Source: a virus. Taken from it: a stretch of DNA of 43,592 nt. The DNA lies in IMG/VR virus record IMGVR_UViG_3300046536_000403, positions 1 to 43,592 of that record; one strand, 5' to 3'. Position numbers and translations under genes: made by a program. The notes under the pieces are model-generated. The model had not been told where the DNA came from, made no database searches, and saw only the letters and a list, made by a program, of their open reading frames with translations. Of the stretch, positions 22,838 through 29,413 are shown piece after piece (within the stretch, counting starts at the first letter, position 1; every line of letters starts with the position of its first letter).

Positions 22838-22874
22838 GCAGCCCGCGCCATGCTCGAAACGGAGACGCCCGCCG

Positions 22875-23246
22875 ATGCCGACCCCCTATCACCCGTCGTT
22901 TTATGCCCCGCCCGCTGGGTGGGATGACCCGTTGCGCGCGGCCGCCGCGCGGTTTGTCGCGGCCCACCGCTGCGTCGGCCCGGGCGCCGTGATGCGCCGC
23001 TTCAAGGTCGGGCCAATCCGTGCGGCGCGACTGATGGAAGCACTCAGAGTCTCGCGCCTGTTTATGGGCGGTCCCTGGCGCCGGGTGTATCGCGTCAATC
23101 CGCACGCCTGGGCCGCGCTGCAAGGCGATGTGACGGGCGCCGTGGGCACGCTGTCCGGGGATGTGCATTGCCAGGCCATCGGCGGCGCGGTCAGCACGCT
23201 GTCGGGTGATATCGTCCGCGCGCCAAGCGCTGGGGCGTCGGCATGA
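22875..23246 (+). CDS. FtsK gamma-like winged-helix protein
   Basis: A 123-residue protein. Residues about 24-62 match the pattern of the FtsK gamma domain: RFVAAHRCVGPGAVMRRFKV then GPIRAARLMEAL, where chromosomal FtsK has a related segment ending in RAARLVEEL. That domain reads KOPS motifs on DNA and activates XerCD in hosts. Here it stands alone without the ATPase. It could guide host FtsK or XerCD to the element's circle for dimer resolution, or serve only as a regulator. The C-terminal 45 residues have a repeated GTLSGD pattern. Overlaps the next gene by 4 bp. Confidence 0.7.
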   Translation: MPTPYHPSFYAPPAGWDDPLRAAAARFVAAHRCVGPGAVMRRFKVGPIRAARLMEALRVSRLFMGGPWRRVYRVNPHAWAALQGDVTGAVGTLSGDVHCQAIGGAVSTLSGDIVRAPSAGASA

Positions 23247-23590
23247 GCGCCGCCGTGGACATTGATGCGCGGGTGATCGAGCTGTTTGAAGCACTAGGCG
23301 AGATCGAGGACGACGCGGCCATGGTGCCCGCGCTGCTGGCCCAGGCCGAGCGCCTGCGCGCCCTGGGCGCGGCCTGCGAACGCACCCAGGTGTTTCAGCG
23401 CTCGGCCGCGCAGGTCGCCGCCTTCCAAGTCGCGCTGGAAGCCGAGCATGCGCCGGAGGATCGGCTGTTGGCCGCCTGGCTGCATTTTCTGGATCGGGCC
23501 GCCGAGGCGCCGACGAATCTGCATCGCCTGGGCACGGTGCGCCTGTGTCTGCCGCTGGTGGCGCGCTACCTGCCCGAGGTGGCGGCATGA
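23243..23590 (+). CDS. Helical protein of unknown function
   Basis: A 115-residue all-helical protein rich in Ala and Leu (MVPALLAQAERLRALGAACE, then FLDRAAEAPTNLHRLG). No family recognised. It overlaps both neighbours by 4 bp, so it is translated with them. Confidence 0.75.
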   Translation: MSAAVDIDARVIELFEALGEIEDDAAMVPALLAQAERLRALGAACERTQVFQRSAAQVAAFQVALEAEHAPEDRLLAAWLHFLDRAAEAPTNLHRLGTVRLCLPLVARYLPEVAA

Positions 23591-23790
23591 CCCCGGCGCC
23601 GCGCCGGACCTTCCTGCAATGGCTGTTTCGCGGCGGCCTGGGTCGGCCGCTGGTCAACTTGTGGGTGGAGGAACGCAGTCACGGCGGTGGCCACCAGCGC
23701 ACCACCGACACCCGCTTGAACCTGGGCCGCTACACGCTGTTGCGCTGGCAGCGCATCACCACCGACCTGGACGCCTTCGACCGCGACTGA
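23587..23790 (+). CDS. Small basic protein of unknown function
   Basis: A 67-residue protein with a basic N-terminus (RRTFLQWLFRGGLGRP) and a beta-like C-terminus (LGRYTLLRWQRITTD). It overlaps the preceding stop. No recognised domain. Confidence 0.72.
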   Translation: MTPAPRRTFLQWLFRGGLGRPLVNLWVEERSHGGGHQRTTDTRLNLGRYTLLRWQRITTDLDAFDRD

Positions 23791-23796
23791 CCCCGC

Positions 23797-23808
23797 GTGA
23801 CGCGTCAC
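23797..23808. repeat. GTKACNNGTMAC-family palindrome
   Basis: GTGACGCGTCAC, a perfect palindrome, seven bases after the TGA stop at 23788-23790 and ahead of the ribosome site for the next gene. Confidence 0.62.
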
Positions 23809-23835
23809 CACCCCTATCGAAAAGGAGCTTTGCCC

Positions 23836-23982
23836 ATGGCCTATGCGGACTATGACGACCCGGCGCACGACGCCGACCTGCGCGCCGAGCGCCTAGCGCA
23901 GTTGCGCGCCGATATCAGCCCCGAGGAAGCCGAGCAGGAAGCGGGATGGCGGCGCGACGACGAGCAGGAGGGCGAGCTATGA
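23836..23982 (+). CDS. Very small acidic protein
   Basis: A 48-residue acidic protein (DYDDPAHDADLRAERLAQLR) that continues as a helix. A good AAAAGGAG ribosome site lies 9 bases upstream and its stop overlaps the next start (ATGA). Function unknown. Confidence 0.7.
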   Translation: MAYADYDDPAHDADLRAERLAQLRADISPEEAEQEAGWRRDDEQEGEL

Positions 23983-24233
23983 GTGCGTGGCTGACGAGCG
24001 AGGAGCAAGCCACGTTGCGGCGCATGGACGCCGCGCTGGAGCTGCACGGCCGGGCCTGGGCCTTGGATGGCGACATTCTGCGCTGTCGGGTCTGTTCCTC
24101 CGGCCAGTTGGCCAGCAAGGGCGACCGGGCGTTTATCCATGCCGGCGCCTGCGCGGCAGTGGGTGAGGTGTCCGACTCCCCGTGGCGGGATCTGGTCAAG
24201 CTGCTGCGCGCGCTGCCGGCGGTGTCGGCATGA
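23979..24233 (+). CDS. Small protein with one CxxC pair
   Basis: An 84-residue protein with CRVC near residue 40 and isolated Cys later (GACAAVG); one half of a metal-binding site is possible but not certain. It is co-translated with its neighbours (4-bp overlaps on both sides). No family recognised. Confidence 0.75.
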   Translation: MSAWLTSEEQATLRRMDAALELHGRAWALDGDILRCRVCSSGQLASKGDRAFIHAGACAAVGEVSDSPWRDLVKLLRALPAVSA

Positions 24234-24658
24234 CGGCGAAGAAAACCCAACCGCTGACCCTGGAGTACGCCCAGGGGCTGGAAACCCGGGCCATGGCCCT
24301 GATTGGGCGGGTGGCGAAGGTGGCCACGGCCGAGGACCTGGAGGAAGCCGGGCAGTACGTCAAATGGTTCGTCGCAGCCATGATCGAGGCCGGTTATCAC
24401 CCGGTGGCCGCCGAAGGTTTTGCCCTGCACGGGCGTCGGGCGGTGGCCGCCGCTCAGGTGCGCCTGGGCCTGAGTGCCGACGGCGTCGCCCCGCCCGGGG
24501 CCAATGCCCACGGTCTGGCGGCCGGGCACTTTAAAACGCGGCTCAAGAGCCTGATCGCCATTTTGAGCACTTACACCCCGGCCGAGTTCGCCCGCGAGTG
24601 CGCGCGCCTGGCGCGCCGTGCCGATCCCCGGGTGTTGCAAGAGGACGAATTTCAATGA
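24230..24658 (+). CDS. Helical protein of unknown function
   Basis: A 142-residue protein, mostly helical (EYAQGLETRAMALIGRVAKV, then AEDLEEAGQYVKWFVAAMIE; C-terminal FKTRLKSLIAILSTYTPAEF). There is no motif that I recognise. Overlaps both neighbours by 4 bp. Confidence 0.78.
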   Translation: MTAKKTQPLTLEYAQGLETRAMALIGRVAKVATAEDLEEAGQYVKWFVAAMIEAGYHPVAAEGFALHGRRAVAAAQVRLGLSADGVAPPGANAHGLAAGHFKTRLKSLIAILSTYTPAEFARECARLARRADPRVLQEDEFQ

Positions 24659-24822
24659 GCCCGGCGCAGCGGCGGACGCTGACCCAACTGCAGGCGCAGG
24701 GTTTTACCCTGGTGGTCGAGGCGCGCGAGATTGTCCGCGTGAGCCGTCACGGCGATCACCGGGTGATTTTTACCGATGGCACGCAAAAGCGCGGGCACCA
24801 CGTCGAGCGGGGGCGGCCATGA
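24655..24822 (+). CDS. Small basic protein
   Basis: A 55-residue basic protein with a beta-rich core (QGFTLVVEAREIVRVSRHGD, then HRVIFTDGTQKRGHHV). It is translationally coupled to genes on both sides. Function unknown. Confidence 0.72.
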   Translation: MSPAQRRTLTQLQAQGFTLVVEAREIVRVSRHGDHRVIFTDGTQKRGHHVERGRP

Positions 24823-25001
24823 TGGCGGCCATGATGGCGGACCTGCTGCCGCCGCTGCTGATCGGCGGACGGGTGCTGCTGTCGGTCTATGCTGTCGGCG
24901 AGGTGCTGGCCCAGGGCTGGCGGGCGCGTGGATCGGCAGTTGGTCCCGGCGCGCGGCTGTGGCACCCTGCGCGGGAGTTTCATGGATCTGGACCGAGTGT
25001 A
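24819..25001 (+). pseudogene. Small membrane protein, possibly frameshifted
   Basis: From ATG 24819 the frame encodes a membrane segment (ADLLPPLLIGGRVLLSVYAV) and then GWRARG. At about 24925-24935 a shift of one base would continue as VDRQLVPARGCGTLRGSFMD and stop at TAG 24999-25001, just before the next start at 25005. As read, frame 0 runs straight on into the next gene without a stop, which is unusual in this compact array. A small indel (real or a sequencing error) is therefore suspected. Function unknown. Confidence 0.4.
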
Positions 25002-25004
25002 GGC

Positions 25005-25256
25005 ATGATTGGCAAAGCCATCGACGAAGACAGTTTGCGCCTGCTGCTGAGCCAGCACGCGGTGCGCGAGTGTAAAGTGGCGCGGCATAAACTGCGCCCA
25101 GGGCGCTGGACCCTGGAGGTGCGCCTGGGCGGTTCGCAGGCGCGCTGGATTCCGTTGCGCTCGCAGCGCGAGCCGATTCGGACCTGGGCCAGTCTCGACA
25201 CCCTGGAGCGTTTCGCCACCGCCGCCGGGCTGCTGGAATTTACCGTGGAGCTGTAG
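25005..25256 (+). CDS. Small protein, resembles partition-associated ParC-like proteins
   Basis: An 83-residue protein from ATG 25005, in frame with the open reading from 24819. The body (LLLSQHAVRECKVARHKLRP, then WTLEVRLGGSQARWIPLRSQ and TWASLDTLERFATAAGLLEF) has the layout of small proteins found beside partition genes in Pseudomonas mobile elements (so-called ParC family). Its place, immediately before the par operon, agrees. The link to partition is a guess from context and general likeness. Confidence 0.55.
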   Translation: MIGKAIDEDSLRLLLSQHAVRECKVARHKLRPGRWTLEVRLGGSQARWIPLRSQREPIRTWASLDTLERFATAAGLLEFTVEL

Positions 25257-25259
25257 CGC

Positions 25260-25271
25260 GTGACCGGTTAC
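25260..25271. repeat. GTKACNNGTMAC-family palindrome
   Basis: GTGACCGGTTAC, four bases after the TAG stop at 25254-25256 and followed by a terminator. Confidence 0.6.
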
Positions 25272-25281
25272 ACGGCCACCC

Positions 25282-25310
25282 AAAAGCCTCGATCCGGTCG
25301 GGGCTTTTTT
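25282..25310 (+). terminator. Intrinsic terminator before the par operon
   Basis: AAAAGCCTCG pairs with the GGGGCTTTT side (one G-U pair), and six T residues follow. It ends the second small-gene array. Confidence 0.82.
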
Positions 25311-25353
25311 GTTTTGGTTGTTTAATAGGGTCATCGATTGCATCGTTAATTAA

Positions 25354-25381
25354 TTGACTTACGCTGTGATATGGCTACGAT
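25354..25381 (+). promoter_or_regulatory. par operon promoter
   Basis: TTGACT (25354-25359) and TACGAT (25376-25381) are 16 bp apart. The palindrome TTTTAATATTAAAA follows at 25392-25405, so the expected transcript starts just upstream of or inside the operator. Confidence 0.6.
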
Positions 25382-25391
25382 ACGCATACGG

Positions 25392-25405
25392 TTTTAATAT
25401 TAAAA
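25392..25405. promoter_or_regulatory. Operator or centromere candidate TTTTAATATTAAAA (copy 2)
   Basis: A perfect palindrome between the par promoter and the ParA start. Copy 1 is at 19236. A half-perfect version (TTTTAATATTGGAA, 26086-26099) lies between ParA and the ParB-like gene. It is a likely site for autoregulation by the partition proteins. Confidence 0.65.
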
Positions 25406-25424
25406 AAATATGCGAGGGCGTAAC

Positions 25425-26069
25425 ATGGCAGTTGTAGTCGTAGGGAATACCAAGGGCGGCGTAGGCAAGACCACGACGGTGGTTAATATTTCCGCTGAAC
25501 GCGCTCGCGCGGGGCGGCGGGTGCTGGTGGTCGATGGCGATCGTCAAGCTACCGCACAAAAGGCGATCGCCATCCGTGACGGCGCGGGTCTGCTGCCGGC
25601 GATTGCCTGTGCGACTTACGCGGACGGGCCGGTGTTGCGCTCCCAAGTGCTGACGCAAATGGATCTGTACGACGACATCATTATCGATGCGGGTGGCCGG
25701 GACTCGACGGCACTACGGGCGGCGATGTCGCTGGCTGACGTGCTGCTGATCCCGTTTGAGCCTCGCAGCTTTGAGGTGTGGGCCTTGGAAGACATCGCCG
25801 CGCTGGTAGATGAGGTGCGCAGCGTGCGGGACGGCCTGCGCGTTTACGCCTTCTTAAACAAGGCGGAGTCTGGTGTGATGTCTGCGGACAATCGGGCAGC
25901 GTCCGAGGCCTTAGCGGATTACCCGCAGATTGAATACTTGTCCAGGAAGCTGGTGCTGCGCAAGGCGTACTCTAATGCGGCCGGCGCTGGCATGTCAGTG
26001 GCCGAGGTGAAGGATAAAGACCCCAAGGCGATAGCCGAGTTAAAGGCGCTTATTGCTGCTGTATTTTGA
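25425..26069 (+). CDS. parA: ParA partition ATPase, type Ib
   Basis: A 214-residue ParA-like ATPase with the deviant Walker A motif near residues 8-17 (NTKGGVGKTT, signature Lys10 and Lys15), DGD near residue 40 and a DAGGRD loop near residue 95. It lacks the N-terminal DNA-binding helix-turn-helix of type Ia ParA, so it belongs to the short type Ib class (ParF-like). It should segregate the circular element using ATP and the partner at 26103. ATG 25425 is preferred to 25410 because GAGGG lies 6-10 bases upstream. Confidence 0.92.
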   Translation: MAVVVVGNTKGGVGKTTTVVNISAERARAGRRVLVVDGDRQATAQKAIAIRDGAGLLPAIACATYADGPVLRSQVLTQMDLYDDIIIDAGGRDSTALRAAMSLADVLLIPFEPRSFEVWALEDIAALVDEVRSVRDGLRVYAFLNKAESGVMSADNRAASEALADYPQIEYLSRKLVLRKAYSNAAGAGMSVAEVKDKDPKAIAELKALIAAVF

Positions 26070-26085
26070 TATACAATTAATCTGT

Positions 26086-26099
26086 TTTTAATATTGGAA
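26086..26099. promoter_or_regulatory. Half-palindrome of the shared AT operator (copy 3)
   Basis: TTTTAATATTGGAA, ten bases identical to the full palindrome and then degenerate. It lies just before the ParB-like start. Confidence 0.5.
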
Positions 26100-26102
26100 C
26101 AA

Positions 26103-26372
26103 ATGACCATGACCATTTCCAAGAAGCCGAAAATCACACCGCCGGCGAAGGATATCGACACCTTTATTCAGGCTGCGCCCGATGCTACCGCCAAGGGCCC
26201 GGGCGTCAAGAAGGGCAACAAGGTGCAAATCAGCCTGACCATTGATCCGGCGCAATTGAAGCGCGTCGACGACTTGGCCGATGAGTTGAGCATGGGGCGT
26301 GCCGGCCTGATCAATATGGCGATCAACAACATGCTGGCTAATGGTGTCATGCTGGCCAGCCCAAAGGGCTGA
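26103..26372 (+). CDS. parB: ParB-like small ribbon-helix-helix partition partner
   Basis: An 89-residue protein (ATG 26103, GGAAC 5 bases upstream; ATG 26109 is in frame). The N-terminal 40 residues are basic and flexible. Residues 43-80 fit a ribbon-helix-helix: a strand KVQISLTID, then helices QLKRVDDLADELSM and RAGLINMAINNML. It follows ParA with 33 bp between them, the usual type Ib order. It should bind the centromere and repress the operon; the AT palindromes are candidate sites. Confidence 0.8.
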   Translation: MTMTISKKPKITPPAKDIDTFIQAAPDATAKGPGVKKGNKVQISLTIDPAQLKRVDDLADELSMGRAGLINMAINNMLANGVMLASPKG

Positions 26373-26426
26373 CAGCGAGGGCGTAGGCCCTGAGTTTTCA
26401 GTTTAATTAAAGTCAATTAAATACTT

Positions 26427-26473
26427 AAAGCGCATTGTTTTGATATTTTATTAATATTAAAACAATGCGCTTT
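26427..26473. terminator. Long bidirectional terminator-like hairpin of the par operon
   Basis: Arms of 21 bp with one mismatch (26427-26447 and 26453-26473) and a 5-base loop; T tracts follow on both strands. The inner part of the stem contains AATATT, so it overlaps the shared AT motif. It would end ParAB transcription from the left and any minus-strand transcripts from the right, and it may also act as a centromere. Confidence 0.75.
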
Positions 26474-26589
26474 TTTATGTATCGACTTTTGCCTAATAGC
26501 GGGCGAATCGGCTGGACCCTGGCCCGGCGAGTCGGTATAACGGGGCGCTTGCTGGGCACGGGCGCACACCGTCGCCGAATCAGGCTGTT

Positions 26590-26601
26590 GTGACCGGTCA
26601 C
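26590..26601. repeat. GTKACNNGTMAC-family palindrome
   Basis: GTGACCGGTCAC, perfect palindrome; an identical copy lies 57 bp downstream. Confidence 0.62.
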
Positions 26602-26646
26602 GGAGCAGGCAGCAAGGGCGGTTGAAAATGGTGTCAGCTTGGTAGT

Positions 26647-26658
26647 GTGACCGGTCAC
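26647..26658. repeat. GTKACNNGTMAC-family palindrome
   Basis: GTGACCGGTCAC, identical to the copy at 26590. Confidence 0.62.
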
Positions 26659-26677
26659 GCGATGGGATGGTGTGAGG

Positions 26678-26697
26678 CGGCCGGGGTTCCCCGGCCG
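26678..26697 (-). other. GC-rich hairpin after minus-strand gene
   Basis: A 9-bp perfect stem (CGGCCGGGG / CCCCGGCCG) just beyond the stop of the minus-strand gene at 26708. No T tract is seen. Confidence 0.5.
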
Positions 26698-26707
26698 TAG
26701 TCGGGGC

Positions 26708-27157
26708 TCAGTGGCGCTTTTGCTGGAGCAGTTCCAGGTAACGCGGGTCGTTCACCACGGGGCCGTGCGAGCCGCCCGCCATGATGTCGTATTGCATGGC
26801 GGGGCTGTTCACGTCCGGCAGGTGGTGGTGTTGGTGTTGGTAATACAGAAAGCCGGTGAGCAGCAGCGCGCCGACGCCGAAGGTGGTCAGGGCGCGGGGC
26901 CGGAGGATGCCGAGGACAAACCCGCGAGTGATCATGTGCGGCTTAGTGATGGCCCCGAGTTTACGCCGGATATTGGACTCGACCAGCGGGAGAAAGCTGG
27001 GTTTGATGCTCAGGGCTTCGCTGGTGGCGCTCGGCGTTTCACCGTCGGCCATGCCCACCAGGGCGCGCAGTTCCGCTTCGGTCATGTTTTGTCCGGGTAT
27101 GCCCACGACGTCGTTACCGATCATGGTCCCGCTGTTCTGGTCCAGGGTAATGGTCAT
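26708..27157 (-). CDS. Membrane protein with LuxR-type helix-turn-helix
   Basis: A 149-residue protein. Residues about 28-78 fit a LuxR-type helix-turn-helix (MTEAELRALVGMADGETPSA, then ESNIRRKLGAITKPHMITRG), and residues 92-110 are one membrane span (FGVGALLLTGFLYYQ), followed by a His-rich segment. Membrane-anchored HTH proteins of this type are rare; it could sense and report at the membrane. It is downstream of and probably co-transcribed with the 27480 gene (11-bp gap). Confidence 0.72.
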   Translation of the reverse strand: MTITLDQNSGTMIGNDVVGIPGQNMTEAELRALVGMADGETPSATSEALSIKPSFLPLVESNIRRKLGAITKPHMITRGFVLGILRPRALTTFGVGALLLTGFLYYQHQHHHLPDVNSPAMQYDIMAGGSHGPVVNDPRYLELLQQKRH

Positions 27158-27168
27158 GCGTGAATCCC

Positions 27169-27480
27169 TTATTCAATAGCCAGTGGGTGCTTCCCTGCCG
27201 CGATGGCAAAGGGCCAAGGTACAGGGGCCGGGCTCAGTTCCACAATGAGCGCGTGGGTCGCTTCCTGGCTTTCGGTAGCACTGAGCAGCAGCAGCTCTAG
27301 CTGTTCCAGGCGCTTAAGGGGAGCGTCACCGTTATCAATGCAGGTGCGGATCATGCCCAGGGCAATATCGCACCAGTGATGCTCGGTAAATAAGCGCTGG
27401 AGGATGATCGCCTGTTGGGCTTCGTCGAAGTGCTCGACGTGGGCGGGTGGTGTGGTGGGCAGAATGTCTTTAGGTGGCAT
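27169..27480 (-). CDS. Small protein of unknown function
   Basis: A 103-residue protein from ATG 27480; an upstream TTG (27510) is possible but has no ribosome site. It is helical (AQQAIILQRLFTEHHWCDIA, then LEQLELLLLSATESQEATHA) with a Pro-rich end. No family recognised. It lies between the repressor and the LuxR-like gene. Confidence 0.65.
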   Translation of the reverse strand: MPPKDILPTTPPAHVEHFDEAQQAIILQRLFTEHHWCDIALGMIRTCIDNGDAPLKRLEQLELLLLSATESQEATHALIVELSPAPVPWPFAIAAGKHPLAIE

Positions 27481-27548
27481 AGCGAGTAAGGTCCGAAAGT
27501 AAGTTGTCAATCTGTTGATTTGATATTCGTAATGTGTACTGGCCTGTC

Positions 27549-27571
27549 AAAAAAAAGCCCCGTCCTGGGGC
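27549..27571 (-). terminator. Intrinsic terminator after the repressor gene (minus strand)
   Basis: GCCCC / GGGGC with a 5-base loop, followed on the minus strand by eight T residues. It separates the repressor transcript from the two genes beyond. Confidence 0.8.
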
Positions 27572-27581
27572 ATTTGATCTA

Positions 27582-28232
27582 TTAGCGAAACCGTCCGATC
27601 CACGCCGCGCGCCCCAGAATATTCAGGGTGTGCAGGTTGTGCGCTTCAATGTGGGTTTCCGGCGTCGCGCGGCTGTCCTCGGCGATCACCGTAAAGCTGC
27701 CGTCAAGTTCCGGGCGGATCCGGCGAAACCAGATGCGATTTTTCACCAGCAGCGCGAAGACATCGTTTTCCTCTGGGACCTGGCGGGTCAAATCGATGAG
27801 CACCCTATCATTTTCTTGGATTAGTGGCGACATACTGGCATCGGTGGCGACTACCAGCATGCAGTGCTCTTCTTTTAGGTTGAATTCCTTAAGAATTCGA
27901 TGGCTAAAACAGAGGCTGCGATCACTCAGGAGGCGCAGCTTTTCGCCCTCCGGGGTGTCGCCCTGGAGCGACAATAGCTGAGCCATGCGATCTTCTGGCT
28001 CGGCGGCGCCGTCGAGGCCCAGTAGATAATCCATGGACACTTCCAGGGCGTCGGCGACCTGCATCAAAAACTTGGTACTGACCTTGCGCAGGCCGTTTTC
28101 CCAGTTGCTATAGGTGGCCGTCGTCAAGTCGCCCGACATGCGGCGGACGACTTCCGGTTGTGTCAAGCCGAGGTCTTTCCGGCGTTTTTTCATCCGTCTA
28201 GCAATGGCGAGATCTATGGGTGGTAGCGGCAT
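27582..28232 (-). CDS. CI-like repressor (XRE helix-turn-helix plus S24 domain)
   Basis: A 216-residue lysogeny repressor. Residues 8-62 are an XRE helix-turn-helix (LGLTQPEVVRRMSG, then YSNWENGLRKVSTKFLMQVA). Residues 115-216 look like an S24/LexA-type domain with Ser133 in DASMSPLI and Lys164 in ALLVKNRIWFRR as the expected catalytic pair. I do not see an obvious Ala-Gly cleavage site, so the mode of induction is unclear. AAGGA precedes the ATG by about 6 bases. The operator region lies upstream at 28233-28391. Confidence 0.9.
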   Translation of the reverse strand: MPLPPIDLAIARRMKKRRKDLGLTQPEVVRRMSGDLTTATYSNWENGLRKVSTKFLMQVADALEVSMDYLLGLDGAAEPEDRMAQLLSLQGDTPEGEKLRLLSDRSLCFSHRILKEFNLKEEHCMLVVATDASMSPLIQENDRVLIDLTRQVPEENDVFALLVKNRIWFRRIRPELDGSFTVIAEDSRATPETHIEAHNLHTLNILGRAAWIGRFR

Positions 28233-28391
28233 ACGTGTCCTTATAAGGCTGTTTTGCCATCATCGGGAAATGTCAATATATCGTTAAATACTACACAATT
28301 TGTAGATAAGACCCCAGAAAGGGTTGCTGTTAAGTAAAAATTAGGCGAATAATTACACAATCAGAATATAAAAAGTTCTTATTGAATATAT
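28233..28391. promoter_or_regulatory. Divergent control region with operator-like inverted repeat
   Basis: CTACA (28291-28295) and TGTAG (28301-28305) form an inverted repeat around CAATT; a related half-site TTACACAATC lies at 28353-28362. The region is AT-rich and separates the leftward repressor from the rightward gene at 28392, like the cI/cro intergenic region. No clear pair of promoter boxes could be fixed. Confidence 0.55.
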
Positions 28392-28961
28392 ATGGCCGAC
28401 TTTCAGCATAGCTCTGCACTGACCCAAACCCCGGCCGTTGTGGCGATCCGGGCGAAGCTGGGTTTAACGGGCTATGCCCGATTGCTCTTGGTGTTGGAGG
28501 AATGCACGGATAACGGCCAGGCGGCCATGCGGCGCAGTGACTGGCTGGCGACCTTGAGCTGTAGCGGTGATGACTTCGACGAGTTTCTCGCGCTGCTGGC
28601 CAAAACCTTCGCGTTCCACGCCAGTCAGGGCGAGGAAGTGGCGGCGCCGCTGATGCTGAGCATTGGCCCGGCCCTGGCGTTTCTGCTGGCCCCGCCCGAT
28701 CCGGCGACGGTGATCTACACCGAGGCGCGGCAGTGGTCGGCCTGGGTGATGAGTGAGCTGGCCGCGCCGGCCTGGCTGGTGAATGACCCCGCGTCGCAGG
28801 AGCTGTTCCGCCGCTGGTGTGCCACCAACGTTTCCCAGGCCGAAATGATCCGCGCCGCCGAGCAGGCGGGGCTCGCCCGCGACCTGTCGCCGGTCGGCCT
28901 GCACGAACAATTGAAACTGACCCGGGCCGCGCGCCTGGCTCAAGCCCGCACCCGCGCCTGA
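28392..28961 (+). CDS. Early protein, possibly replication-related
   Basis: A 189-residue protein in the place of the first rightward early gene. The N-terminal half (TPAVVAIRAKLGLTGYARLL, then LEECTDNGQ and WLATLSCSGDDFDEFLALLA) has the general shape of phage replication N-terminal domains that start with a winged helix. The last 60 residues (SQELFRRWCATNVSQAEMIR, then LHEQLKLTRAARLAQARTRA) resemble a DnaT-type C-terminal domain. A role in DNA replication is a reasonable guess, not shown. The operator region lies upstream. Confidence 0.65.
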   Translation: MADFQHSSALTQTPAVVAIRAKLGLTGYARLLLVLEECTDNGQAAMRRSDWLATLSCSGDDFDEFLALLAKTFAFHASQGEEVAAPLMLSIGPALAFLLAPPDPATVIYTEARQWSAWVMSELAAPAWLVNDPASQELFRRWCATNVSQAEMIRAAEQAGLARDLSPVGLHEQLKLTRAARLAQARTRA

Positions 28962-29008
28962 CCGGCGCGTCTTTTGCCCGTCCTGGGCAACCCTGTATAG
29001 GTATTGCA

Positions 29009-29413
29009 ATGATTCTTATCGGTCTGTTTGGTGGCTCGCCTGAGTCCCGCGAAGAAATCTCCCGCGTCTTGACCCGCGCTGCCGGGGCCAGCCTTGGCTG
29101 TTATGCGCTGTACCCGACGGAGGGCCTGAGCGGCGTCGCTCGCGGCGAAAAACTCGACGTCGTGTTGCATGGCCTGACCTCGAAGGTCAATACCAGCGGC
29201 CTGCTGATCAGCCATGTCCTCAGCGCCGAGGAAGCCCAGGCGATCCGCGCCCGTGGTGGCAGTCTGTGGCACGTCATGGGCGAGCCGTCCGACGTGATTT
29301 CGATTCAGCCGGGCGATCTGCCGGTGACGGCCTTCGCCGGCGGCTGCCGGCACTACCTGGACGCCATCGAGGCCTATTCCGAGGTGCTGCTGGCCCAGGG
29401 GCGGGCGCGCTGA
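29009..29413 (+). CDS. Unknown phage protein with kinase-like start
   Basis: A 134-residue protein. The first strand and loop (LIGLFGGSPESREEISRVL) looks like a degenerate P-loop that lacks the GK(S/T) needed for nucleotide binding. The C-terminal part (SLWHVMGEPSDVISIQPGDL, later GGCRHYLDAIEAYSEVLL) is compact and conserved-looking. No function can be named. It shares TGATG with the next start. Confidence 0.65.
   Translation: MILIGLFGGSPESREEISRVLTRAAGASLGCYALYPTEGLSGVARGEKLDVVLHGLTSKVNTSGLLISHVLSAEEAQAIRARGGSLWHVMGEPSDVISIQPGDLPVTAFAGGCRHYLDAIEAYSEVLLAQGRAR

Larger units (their letters stand above)
26373..26707. other. Gene-free gap between converging par and minus-strand genes
   Basis: This 335-bp gap holds the long AT hairpin (26427-26473), two exact copies of GTGACCGGTCAC (26590, 26647) and a GC hairpin (26678-26697). 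I see no gene. Confidence 0.6.

Noticed and set aside
26672-27163. Plus-strand frame opposite the LuxR-like membrane protein
   Set aside because: The minus-strand protein has a recognisable HTH, a membrane span and an operon context; the plus frame is its shadow.
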